The position numbers and the translations under genes are program-made. The notes beneath the pieces are model-generated. The model saw only the letters and a program-made list of their open reading frames with translations. It was not told the DNA's origin and ran no database searches. From positions 1 to 30,031 of IMG/VR virus record IMGVR_UViG_3300030102_000720: 30,031 nucleotides of DNA; one strand, 5' to 3'. Numbering within the stretch: position 1 is the first letter of the stretch; every line of letters starts with the position of its first letter. Of the stretch, positions 1 to 5,632 are shown one piece after another. Origin of the DNA: a virus.

Positions 1-1
1 A

Positions 2-121
2 GGTAAACTTAAAAAAGAGTTGCTTGAGATGACAGATATAACTGAAGATGACTTCAAAAAATATCTTGACCCTACTGCACAAACGCAGTACACAAGACCT
101 TACAATGACGGAGATAATTAA
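2..121 (+). CDS. 3' end of an unidentified gene (partial)
   Basis: An open frame runs in from the left edge and ends at TAA 119-121, giving the last 39 residues of a protein whose start lies outside the window. The visible part is charged and polar (contains EDDFKKYL and QTQYTRPYNDGDN) and I do not recognise a family. Its stop overlaps the exonuclease start by one base (TAATG), so the two are probably translationally coupled and in one rightward operon. Position next to recombination genes suggests a role in DNA metabolism, but this is context only. Confidence 0.6.
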   Translation, partial: GKLKKELLEMTDITEDDFKKYLDPTAQTQYTRPYNDGDN

Positions 122-891
122 TGGAACGTAAGGGTTTTATAGGCGGTTCTGACTGTGTAAAAATTATGCAGGGTAACTGGCTAGAACTATGGCAAGTAAA
201 GACTGGTCGTGTTGAGCCAGAGGATCTGTCTGATAATATTGCTGTTCAACTTGGCATACATACTGAGCAGTTCAACTTGGATTGGTTTGCTAATCAGCAT
301 GGGTGTGTGCTTGGTGGCTTTCAATCTGCTTATGAACAAGAGATTGGTAAAGTTAAAGTCAAGGGTACTGTTGATGCAATGAATGGGCACAATCCAGTAG
401 AGGCAAAGCATACCAATGCCTACAACAACATGGATGATGTAATCAAATATTACATGCCGCAACTACAGCTATACTGCTATCTATCTAACTCTGAGGGTAT
501 ATGGATGTCGGTAATTTTTGGGAACAATAAATGGGAGTCAGCCTTTGTCTCATACGAAGATGAGTATTTCAATTCAATGTGGACAGTGGTGTCGGACTTC
601 TGGGGTTACGTGCTACGCGATGAAGAGCCGATTGGTATTGACACACCGACACTCAGCACAAACCACATCCCGATTGACAACATGGTTGTGCGAGACGCAA
701 GCAGAGACAACCAGTTCTGCTATGCCGCAATCACATATGTCAACTACTACGAAAAGAATAGGGTCTTTGAGAACGCAAAGAAAGACCTTAAACAAATGGT
801 CGGTGATAACGAACGAGAAGTATACAACGACCAGATCTCGGTCAAACGAGACAAACGTGGATCACTTAGAATAACAAGGAGAAATCAATGA
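121..891 (+). CDS. YqaJ/lambda-type recombinase exonuclease
   Basis: A 256-residue protein with the PD-(D/E)XK nuclease signature of the YqaJ viral recombinase family: GGSD near residues 8-11, LGIHTE with Glu49, a catalytic Asp at 85 in KGTVDAM, the E-A-K pair at 94-96 and the trailing QLQLY helix at 114-118. Enzymes of this family resect double-stranded DNA ends 5'-3' to leave 3' single strands for an annealing protein. The next gene, overlapping by ATGA, encodes just such a protein (ERF), which strongly supports the assignment. GGAG at 109-112 serves as ribosome binding site. The last 60 or so residues are charged and outside the core fold. Not tested by search; the motif set and partner gene make this a confident call. 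Confidence 0.87.
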   Translation: MERKGFIGGSDCVKIMQGNWLELWQVKTGRVEPEDLSDNIAVQLGIHTEQFNLDWFANQHGCVLGGFQSAYEQEIGKVKVKGTVDAMNGHNPVEAKHTNAYNNMDDVIKYYMPQLQLYCYLSNSEGIWMSVIFGNNKWESAFVSYEDEYFNSMWTVVSDFWGYVLRDEEPIGIDTPTLSTNHIPIDNMVVRDASRDNQFCYAAITYVNYYEKNRVFENAKKDLKQMVGDNEREVYNDQISVKRDKRGSLRITRRNQ

Positions 892-1319
892 AAGATCACG
901 TCAAGTTACTAATCAAAGTACGCAATGAAATACAGCCTATCAAAAAGAAAGGCAGCAATCCTCACTTCAAAAGTCACTACGCTACGCTTGAGGATGTTAT
1001 CGAAGCAGTAACAGAACCATTGCAAAACAATGGGTTCTTCCTGAGTCACATCTGCGGCAAGGATGAGTTCGGTGCGTATGTATCTACTGAACTATTCCAT
1101 GAGAGTGGGTTTACTTTGCAGACTAAAGTTCCTGTTGTCTTGAGCAAGCAGGATATGCAGGGTTTGGGCAGTGCCATTACATACGCTAGACGTTATGGTA
1201 TTCTATCTATTCTCAACCTTCCTACTGAAGATGATGATGGTAACGATGCTTCCCGAAAGGTGAGCGGCTCCCCAAGTAAGCCGCGAACAGGAGGGAATGT
1301 TCAAGAGATTAATTTCTAA
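888..1319 (+). CDS. erf: ERF-family single-strand DNA annealing protein
   Basis: A 143-residue ERF superfamily protein. It shows the N-terminal motif NPHFKSHYATLEDV (about residues 24-37) and the hallmark GLGSAITYARRYG (about 92-104), followed by the acidic LPTEDDDGNDA. ERF proteins form rings that anneal complementary single strands during phage recombination and genome circularisation. It overlaps the exonuclease by four bases (ATGA), so exonuclease and annealing protein are co-translated. After the conserved core there is only a short Ser/Pro/Lys-rich tail, making it a minimal member compared with P22 Erf (about 204 residues). The DNA-repair context is completed by the SSB-like gene that follows. 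Confidence 0.93.
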   Translation: MKDHVKLLIKVRNEIQPIKKKGSNPHFKSHYATLEDVIEAVTEPLQNNGFFLSHICGKDEFGAYVSTELFHESGFTLQTKVPVVLSKQDMQGLGSAITYARRYGILSILNLPTEDDDGNDASRKVSGSPSKPRTGGNVQEINF

Positions 1320-1386
1320 TTCTTGGGGACACATCCTTAACGACAATTTGGCCTGATGGGTGGCAGGTTTCCCCAAGAACCACCCA
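1320..1386 (+). promoter_or_regulatory. Alternative RNA hairpins in the leader of the SSB-like gene
   Basis: The gap between erf and the next start holds two inverted repeats that cannot easily form together as a simple nest. Arm TTCTTGGGGA (1320-1329) is complementary to TCCCCAAGAA (1370-1379), and TGGGTGG (1357-1363) is complementary to CCACCCA (1380-1386). The second hairpin encloses the right arm of the first, so the two either alternate or make a pseudoknot. The ribosome binding site AAGGAG (1400-1405) lies just downstream. A translational control element is a reasonable inference; there is no U-tract, so it is not an intrinsic terminator. Confidence 0.4.
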
Positions 1387-1413
1387 CTTAACTTTGAGAA
1401 AGGAGCCAGAAGC

Positions 1414-1782
1414 ATGGCAGATTACGACAACACAAATACAGGCGCAGCCTTCACACCATTCCCAACACAGAGACTTATCTTGCAGGGTAAGATCAACAGT
1501 GATGGTACTGACATGAAGGTTACTTGTGTTATGGATGAAACAAAAGATGGTAAACAAGTGGTTGAAATATATCAGAAAGTTGGCGTCTTGTTTCAGAATG
1601 AAGGTATGAAAGAGGGTTCACCAGATTACACTGGGCCACTTTTTGACAACAAAAGACTTGCAGCTTGGAAGAAAATGAAGGACGATAAACCGTATATGTC
1701 TTTCTCTGTGTCCGACAAGTTGGATAAGGGTCAATACTCAGAGGGTAAATCATCAGTAGGACATGATGAGATCCCATTCTAA
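1414..1782 (+). CDS. Probable single-stranded DNA-binding protein with SSB-type C-terminal tip
   Basis: A 122-residue protein ending in HDEIPF, which matches the acidic, Phe-terminated tip (consensus DDDIPF) by which bacterial SSB recruits partner enzymes. The body is rich in beta-forming residues (LILQGKI, MKVTCVMDE, QVVEIYQKVGVLF), consistent with an OB fold, though I see no canonical SSB signature. It follows exonuclease and ERF, so exonuclease, annealing protein and SSB would form one recombination set. The start at 1414 is chosen because AAGGAG lies 8 bases upstream; an in-frame ATG at 1360 has no ribosome site and lies inside the leader hairpins. An intrinsic terminator follows. Function inferred from tip and context. 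Confidence 0.6.
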   Translation: MADYDNTNTGAAFTPFPTQRLILQGKINSDGTDMKVTCVMDETKDGKQVVEIYQKVGVLFQNEGMKEGSPDYTGPLFDNKRLAAWKKMKDDKPYMSFSVSDKLDKGQYSEGKSSVGHDEIPF

Positions 1783-1795
1783 TAGCGGTCACGCT

Positions 1796-1824
1796 TAGTA
1801 GGTTTTCTTCTCCGTTCCCTACTA
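1796..1824 (+). other. Inverted repeat upstream of the early terminator
   Basis: TAGTAGG (1796-1802) is complementary to CCTACTA (1818-1824) around a 15-base pyrimidine-rich loop. It sits between the SSB-like gene and the intrinsic terminator. It has no U-tract of its own and could be an mRNA 3'-end stabiliser or processing site. Confidence 0.35.
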
Positions 1825-1836
1825 GTTGACACAACT

Positions 1837-1861
1837 GGCCTCCCTTCGGGGAGGTCTTTTT
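1837..1861 (+). terminator. Intrinsic terminator after the recombination genes
   Basis: Stem CCTCCC (1839-1844) with GGGAGG (1849-1854) is closed by a UUCG tetraloop, extended by a G-U and a G-C pair at the base, and followed by five T (1857-1861). This is a textbook rho-independent terminator reading rightward. The start codon of the next gene is only 13 bases beyond the T run, so that gene has no room for a promoter of its own downstream of this signal. Confidence 0.88.
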
Positions 1862-1874
1862 ATCAGGAGGTATT

Positions 1875-2252
1875 ATGAGATTATACACAAATAACAAAGG
1901 CTCTTGGGTTGGAACTCAAGCTGATGCACGAAAAGAGTTTAATAAAAATTGGAATGAAGTTGATGTACCAACAGACAAACCCAACCTATTAAAATTTCTA
2001 AATGATGAAAGCGTTGGTGGTAGACCTGCAAACATTCCAGAATTAATAGAAAAAAATAATTTGGATGAACGGATAAAAGAGATAGCCTCTGCTCATCCAC
2101 AAAGCTGTTCGGGAAATACAGAAGTTCGTGAGGCCGCAGTACTCAATCAATATGATGTAAAAGATGTAGTGCTAAACTGCCCGAAAGAACATTTGGGACA
2201 AGCTCTTGCTGCAATAATTACACGTCTACACGATATGCAAGGAGAAATGTAA
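1875..2252 (+). CDS. Hypothetical protein, early region
   Basis: A 125-residue protein of unknown function. CAGGAGG at 1864-1870 is a strong ribosome binding site and fixes the start. The N-terminus (MRLYTNNKGSWVGTQADARK) looks like a compact beta-hairpin plus helix, and the remainder is mostly predicted helical and charged, with a mid-protein PANIPELI segment. No catalytic motif, membrane segment or signal peptide is visible. The stop abuts the ATG of the following HTH-like gene, so the two are co-translated. Because the terminator ends 13 bases upstream, its expression must depend on read-through or antitermination. Confidence 0.7.
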   Translation: MRLYTNNKGSWVGTQADARKEFNKNWNEVDVPTDKPNLLKFLNDESVGGRPANIPELIEKNNLDERIKEIASAHPQSCSGNTEVREAAVLNQYDVKDVVLNCPKEHLGQALAAIITRLHDMQGEM

Positions 2253-2504
2253 ATGGAAACATATGCACAAATGAAAGTACGCCATGAGCGTGAAGTAAAA
2301 GAACTAATACTAAAGTTCAGCAGCAAGCACACTGTTGCAGAGACAGCAAGAAAGATTGGTATGGACAAGGATAAGCTAAGACGCTTTGCACACTATCACG
2401 GAATATCGTTCAAGAAAAAGTATGGAGAAGAAATGACAAAGTGTGATACAGTGTACAGAAAGAAAACAGTTACACTATCAACAGCACCTTGGGAAATGCA
2501 ATGA
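2253..2504 (+). CDS. Small helix-turn-helix-like protein
   Basis: An 83-residue basic protein. The stretch at residues 27-52 (TVAETARKIGMDKDKLRRF followed by an AHYHGISFK segment) has the spacing of a helix-turn-helix of the kind found in resolvase-type and small phage DNA-binding proteins: a helix with Ala in the middle, a Gly turn, and a basic recognition helix. It directly follows its neighbour's stop codon and has AAGGAGA about 8 bases upstream. A DNA-binding or regulatory role is plausible; the operator is unknown. It could equally be an accessory domain to the neighbouring endonuclease genes. Confidence 0.6.
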   Translation: METYAQMKVRHEREVKELILKFSSKHTVAETARKIGMDKDKLRRFAHYHGISFKKKYGEEMTKCDTVYRKKTVTLSTAPWEMQ

Positions 2505-2746
2505 TAAATTTATTCTGGACCTTTCTTGTTATTAGTTATTGGGTTGAGGGAGAGAGGATGTCAACAAGCGTCCTCTTCCCAAGCGAACAACATTGTTATG
2601 CAGCAATGAACAAGGGAGTCCTTGATGATTTATACTTTGAATTGATTGACACTTACGGCAAAAAAATAATGATGACTTGTCAACGCACACCACTTATGTC
2701 AAAACAGTTGGTCAAACCAATGCGTAGACCAACGGATGCCGATTAA
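2501..2746 (+). CDS. Small protein with hydrophobic N-terminus
   Basis: An 81-residue protein starting at ATG 2501, which overlaps the previous stop as ATGA; an in-frame TTG at 2489 is less likely. The first 15 residues (INLFWTFLVISYW) are hydrophobic and could act as a signal or anchor, followed by a small soluble part with two cysteines (in QHCYAA and MMTCQR) that might pair outside the cytoplasm. It resembles in plan the tiny protein at 4363-4524 in the lysis region. Function unknown. A copy of the late motif core lies antisense within it (2681-2688). Confidence 0.6.
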   Translation: MINLFWTFLVISYWVEGERMSTSVLFPSEQHCYAAMNKGVLDDLYFELIDTYGKKIMMTCQRTPLMSKQLVKPMRRPTDAD

Positions 2747-3086
2747 AGATTTAGAAAAAAGAAAAGAATACCAACGTGAATACGGACGTAAATGGTATCG
2801 ACGCAATAGAGAAAAAGTTATTGCGGCAAATAAAAAAAATAAAAGAAAAAGACATAATGCTTGGCTAGCATTTAAAGCTTCACTTAGCTGTCAGCATTGT
2901 GGTATACAGCATCCTGCTTTGATTGACTTCCACCATAGAGGTGACTCAAAAAAAGAAGCTGAAGTAAGCACGTTTGTAAATCAGGGACAGTACTCTCGAG
3001 CTTACAAAGAAGCAGCAAAGTGTATACCACTCTGTCCCAATTGTCATAGAATATTACATTGGAATGAGAGACATGGAACTACCTGA
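2736..3086 (+). CDS. HNH endonuclease
   Basis: A 116-residue HNH nuclease with a very basic N-terminal half (about residues 1-45, many Arg and Lys, probable DNA binding). The zinc-supported HNH core has CQHC at 52-55, the catalytic DFHH at 64-67 and CPNCH at 100-104. Free-standing HNH proteins in phages act as homing endonucleases or as packaging nickases. Here it lies with early genes far from the terminase, which favours a homing or genome-exchange role. It overlaps both neighbours (by 11 bases upstream and 14 downstream), so it is integrated in the operon rather than inserted as a separate cassette. Confidence 0.88.
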   Translation: MPIKDLEKRKEYQREYGRKWYRRNREKVIAANKKNKRKRHNAWLAFKASLSCQHCGIQHPALIDFHHRGDSKKEAEVSTFVNQGQYSRAYKEAAKCIPLCPNCHRILHWNERHGTT

Positions 3087-3282
3087 GTACTTCAAGACTG
3101 CAAATAAAATTATTGAAAGAGCACACAGAGGTTTGCCACATGATCGATGGATGATTGGCAACAAAGAGATGGAGCACTTTCTCAAAGCTTACATGCAACT
3201 ATTAGATGTATGCCACGCCATGAACAAAGACATGATACAACGTGGCATAGACTCAATGAGTACAGATCCAGATAATACTTAG
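3073..3282 (+). CDS. Hypothetical protein at the end of the early operon
   Basis: A 69-residue, mostly helical protein (contains LPEYFKTANKIIERAH and FLKAYMQLLDVCHAMNKD). Start 3073 is preferred because GGA lies 9 bases upstream and the sequence from MELPEYF looks like the natural N-terminus; an in-frame ATG at 3064 would add three residues. It overlaps the HNH gene. Its TAG stop shares bases with the stop of the convergent endolysin gene. A long inverted repeat lies inside its coding sequence (3209-3249). No function recognised. Confidence 0.65.
   Translation: MELPEYFKTANKIIERAHRGLPHDRWMIGNKEMEHFLKAYMQLLDVCHAMNKDMIQRGIDSMSTDPDNT
3209..3249. repeat. Nine-base inverted repeat at the early/late convergence point
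   Basis: TATGCCACG (3209-3217) is perfectly complementary to CGTGGCATA (3241-3249) with a 23-base loop containing a CATG/CATG pair. It lies 30 bases before the overlapping stops of the two convergent operons and has no U-tract on either strand. It could be a processing or pausing structure where opposing transcription meets. It is inside the coding region of the last early gene. Confidence 0.5.
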
Positions 3283-3752
3283 ATTATTAATTCGAAATGT
3301 GGCCCATCAATAAATGGTCTGCGTCCTTGCGATCTTCTCAAATCAACGTATGCGTTCATTGCATCTTCCATTGATCCATCCCATTTGGATATATCCATTG
3401 GGTATGGATCAGATGGTGTTGCCCATGCAGCGCCCCAACATACACCGATGTCAAACTTACGTGCAGCTTCAGCCATTGCGTCAGCAATATCATCATATAG
3501 ATTGAGTTCCCAACTGGCTCTTGATCCTACATAAGCCATAAGATCAACCGCTATTCCGTCAAGGTGTTTGCTTTTCATTGTTTGACTTGCACCAGACTCA
3601 ACTAGTTTGCGTTGCTCTGCTTCGGTTCGCTTGCCGCATATCACTCCGAAGTCAACCTTAGTTAGCTTGATTGCTTCTCGAACAACATACTGCATACGAG
3701 GATCAACAGTGTTTAATCTGTTGTTACTTCTTTTTGATAATTCAAATCCCAT
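3279..3752 (-). CDS. Endolysin, peptidase M15 (VanY/L-Ala-D-Glu peptidase-like)
   Basis: A 157-residue peptidoglycan peptidase. The zinc-binding signature SKHLDGIAVD gives His63 and Asp70, and GPHFEL gives His152 with Glu154, matching the M15 SxHxxGxAxD and HxE pattern. Such enzymes cut peptide cross-links of the cell wall during lysis. There is no signal peptide, so release depends on a holin, and a holin-type gene lies directly upstream in the same operon. The start at 3752 is set by AAGGAAG 5 to 11 bases upstream; a longer frame to 3794 would run into the holin gene. It is the last gene of the leftward late block and its stop overlaps that of the convergent early gene. Confidence 0.88.
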   Translation of the reverse strand: MGFELSKRSNNRLNTVDPRMQYVVREAIKLTKVDFGVICGKRTEAEQRKLVESGASQTMKSKHLDGIAVDLMAYVGSRASWELNLYDDIADAMAEAARKFDIGVCWGAAWATPSDPYPMDISKWDGSMEDAMNAYVDLRRSQGRRPFIDGPHFELII

Positions 3753-3753
3753 T

Positions 3754-4140
3754 TTACTTCCTTTTAAAAAACTTGGTAGCAGAGCGCACTGCAAAGCTAC
3801 TGGCTACAATAACACCTAATGTATACTGATACCACTCTGGCATCTGTTCCAACGCTGTGAAGCCCTCTGCAACGACTGTACGCCCCCATTCACCAGTGAA
3901 CACTAGAATCAATGGTATGCTAAAGAGGATTACTAGGTACTCATCCTTCCATGAGTTCATAGTTCCTTGCGCCATGAGCTTCTCCCACTCAGCCTCACTC
4001 GTAGCAGCAGACTTCATGATGGTTGCTTTGGCCTCGGCCTCTACTAACTTTAGATTAGCAGCAGCCGCCTGTGCATCTGCTTTACCTTTGAGCCAACCAC
4101 CTGCTAGCTCAGTGATTGGACCTATCAGTGCTTGTAACAT
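3754..4140 (-). CDS. Holin, three-transmembrane type
   Basis: A 128-residue protein of the 'holin of 3TMs' type. It has an N-terminal helix (LIGPITELAGGWLKG), a long amphipathic Ala/Glu/Lys-rich helix (about residues 18-55), then two clear membrane segments, YLVILFSIPLILVF and YTLGVIVASSFAV, and a basic C-terminal end (KFFKRK). These proteins gather in the inner membrane and open it on schedule to release the endolysin. GGGAGG in front of ATG 4140 fixes the start. It ends 2 bases before the endolysin ATG, so holin and endolysin form a classical pair. Confidence 0.8.
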   Translation of the reverse strand: MLQALIGPITELAGGWLKGKADAQAAAANLKLVEAEAKATIMKSAATSEAEWEKLMAQGTMNSWKDEYLVILFSIPLILVFTGEWGRTVVAEGFTALEQMPEWYQYTLGVIVASSFAVRSATKFFKRK

Positions 4141-4354
4141 TGTTACCTCCCTTTGTTGTTGCAGATTCTTTTGACATCCAAATTCCAAAGCATCCTGTTA
4201 ATGCACCCATGCAAACCGACACTAATCCAGATTGCTCTAAGCTTGGGGAAGGCAATGCCATATACCAATGGACAGCTTGATATGTAAGAACTGTTACAGC
4301 CAACATCATCAGCCTCGGTATTATTTTCCAATCATCTACTACAGTATGCGCCAT
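4109..4354 (-). CDS. Two-transmembrane small protein, candidate second holin or antiholin
   Basis: An 81-residue protein with two membrane segments (LMMLAVTVLTYQAVHWYMAL, about residues 15-34, and LVSVCMGALTGCFGIWM, about 43-59) and a polar C-terminal tail. This is the layout of class II holins and pinholins. ATG 4354 is preferred over an upstream GTG at 4366 because GTGAGG sits at the right distance. It overlaps the start of the 3TM holin by 32 bases, which suggests the two are co-translated and perhaps functionally linked. Holin or antiholin assignment is an inference from topology and position. Confidence 0.65.
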   Translation of the reverse strand: MAHTVVDDWKIIPRLMMLAVTVLTYQAVHWYMALPSPSLEQSGLVSVCMGALTGCFGIWMSKESATTKGGNNVTSTDRSNH

Positions 4355-4362
4355 GTAAAACC

Positions 4363-4524
4363 TCACTTGTTAGTATATAAACAATGAACAGCAGAATTAT
4401 TATTGGTAACTATAACGGAAGCTTTTGCTTTTTCTAGCTCACATATTTCTTCCGAACCATAAGTTCCAATCTGATAGTAAGTGAAAGTTCCATTCAGGAA
4501 TTGCATCCAAACTAAAAACCACAT
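4363..4524 (-). CDS. Very small protein with hydrophobic N-terminus (53 aa)
   Basis: This short frame fills the gap between the two neighbouring membrane genes. It starts at ATG 4524, which overlaps the TGA stop of the preceding gene (TGATG), with AGGG 9 bases upstream, and it stops 8 bases before the next ATG. The protein begins MWFLVWMQFL, a likely signal or anchor, followed by a soluble segment (TYYQIGTYGSEEICELEKAK) and a second Cys near the end (AVHCLY), so two Cys could pair in the periplasm. An alternative ATG at 4530 adds two residues. I have an impression of similar tiny proteins in marine phages. Function unknown. A competing frame at 4439-4627 is discussed under findings. Confidence 0.6.
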   Translation of the reverse strand: MWFLVWMQFLNGTFTYYQIGTYGSEEICELEKAKASVIVTNNNSAVHCLYTNK

Positions 4525-5000
4525 CACCATCTACCCTGATATTTTCCAAGAAAATAAAATAAACAAAACAAAATGCCGCCACTAATAGCAAAGAGAAAAG
4601 AACCAATAGCAAAGTTAATAGCCGCATCTATTCGCTCCTGTTTTTTATACAGTTCTTCTTTACGCCTTCTACGCATACTAGCCTCAATAGATAGAACCTC
4701 ATCCCAAGCAGACTTACCATAGTGCCAAGTAATATGTTCTTTTATTTCCCTCCGCATTTCTTCCATCTTTTTTTTATGAGCAAAGATTTCAATTGCAGTC
4801 TCTTCATCAGAACCCTTAAATGTCTTCTTCCAAAACGGAGGATTCTTCTCTCTTTCTTCAAGGTTAGTAAAATCAGAGAAAGCTTTACCCCAAGTAGAAA
4901 GCTGAGTTGTCATATCTTGGAGATCTTTACCTGCGCCAATAGCACCCTTCAATGCTTTGAAAGCCCCAGTTGCCATCATTACGCAAGAAACTGGGTCCAT
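4524..5000 (-). CDS. C-terminally membrane-anchored protein of the lysis region
   Basis: A 158-residue protein. After a short hydrophobic N-terminus (MDPVSCVMMATGAFKALKGA) comes a long charged helical region (about residues 25-125, containing KNPPFWKKTF and RRRRKEELYKKQERID). A single strong membrane segment near the C-terminus (FAIGSFLFAISGGILFCLFY) ends in a short polar tail. This looks like a tail-anchored inner-membrane protein. I recall similar hypothetical proteins next to lysis or tail genes in marine phages but know no function for them; spanin-like or lysis-regulating roles are possible. It follows the XhlA-like gene after 4 bases. Confidence 0.7.
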   Translation of the reverse strand: MDPVSCVMMATGAFKALKGAIGAGKDLQDMTTQLSTWGKAFSDFTNLEEREKNPPFWKKTFKGSDEETAIEIFAHKKKMEEMRREIKEHITWHYGKSAWDEVLSIEASMRRRRKEELYKKQERIDAAINFAIGSFLFAISGGILFCLFYFLGKYQGRW

Positions 5001-5004
5001 TTGC

Positions 5005-5196
5005 CTAGCCCAGAAATGTCATTCGTAATAGCAACAGTAAACTCGCGCCACTTATACCAATCATAATTGCTTCTAATCTTTTGATACGATTGTATAAATC
5101 TTTAAACTGAATTTTCATTTCAGTTTTAATCTCTGCAACTTGTATTTGCAGTTCGTCTATACGCTCATGCGCTGATGTTACTGTACGTTTTTGCAT
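5005..5196 (-). CDS. XhlA-like small coiled-coil/TM protein
   Basis: A 63-residue protein with an N-terminal coiled coil (heptads across ERIDELQIQVAEIKTEMK and LYNRIKRLEAI) followed by one C-terminal membrane segment (IMIGISGASLLLLL). This is the plan of hemolysin XhlA-type proteins, which cooperate with holins in some prophages. The start ATG directly abuts the stop of the preceding gene (TAAATG). Its place at the head of the membrane-protein series supports a lysis accessory role. Topology is clear; the function is inferred. Confidence 0.65.
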   Translation of the reverse strand: MQKRTVTSAHERIDELQIQVAEIKTEMKIQFKDLYNRIKRLEAIMIGISGASLLLLLRMTFLG

Positions 5197-5628
5197 TTAT
5201 ATTACTCTGCTATCGCTTAAATTAAGCATGTTTGCATGAAGTAAACTACGAGTTCTACTCTTGCGAATACCTCTTTGATCTTTTGTTGTTTTTTGAATAC
5301 CTGCAGGATTTGTTTTAATTTCGTTATATTCTTCTGAAGGAGTTATCATACCACCAGTTTCAAGAACATCTCTTACAAAAGATCTTGGTTTTAATTCAGC
5401 TCTAGTAGTACCATAGTTCTGCCTAACAGTTATTGGTTCATCCCTTATAGTAGCTCTAATTTCTCCTTGCGCTCTAGCAATTTCATCTCTAGCTTTTTGC
5501 CTACTATTGTGAAAAGAAGTTCTATAAGTAACATCTTTCCCATCAACATTACGCATCATTAGAGTTTGGTATTCCTTTTGTTTAGTAAAAGGATTTATTC
5601 TAGTATAGTATTTAAGCTTAAGAGACAT
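5197..5628 (-). CDS. Hypothetical basic protein
   Basis: A 143-residue, strongly basic protein with no membrane segment or known motif. The N-terminal part (LKLKYYTRINPFTKQKEYQT) looks beta-rich, the middle is an Arg/Lys-rich helix (SRQKARDEIARAQGEIRATI), and the C-terminus is rich in Lys, Arg and Ser. It sits between the lipoprotein and the XhlA-like gene, 4 bases after the lipoprotein stop. The ribosome site is weak (GAG), so coupling is likely. It might be a virion or tail-associated protein; I do not recognise it. Confidence 0.65.
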   Translation of the reverse strand: MSLKLKYYTRINPFTKQKEYQTLMMRNVDGKDVTYRTSFHNSRQKARDEIARAQGEIRATIRDEPITVRQNYGTTRAELKPRSFVRDVLETGGMITPSEEYNEIKTNPAGIQKTTKDQRGIRKSRTRSLLHANMLNLSDSRVI

Positions 5629-5632
5629 GAAT

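Noticed and set aside
1360-1413. Upstream ATG at 1360 for the SSB-like gene
   Set aside because: It lies within the hairpin region, has no ribosome site, and the added 18 residues look unlike coding sequence; 1414 has AAGGAG at ideal distance.
1826-1831. TTGACA as a sigma-70 -35 box before the gene at 1875
   Set aside because: The matching -10 position falls inside the terminator stem and has no TATAAT-like sequence.
3272-3287. ATAAT/ATTAT inverted repeat at the convergent stops as a bidirectional terminator
   Set aside because: Five A-T pairs only and no U-tract; too weak to count as an intrinsic terminator.
4439-4627. 62-codon frame with membrane helix and good ribosome site, as a main gene call
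   Set aside because: It overlaps two better-tiling genes in other frames, and the 53-codon frame 4363-4524 fills the gap precisely. Kept as a finding, not as a feature.
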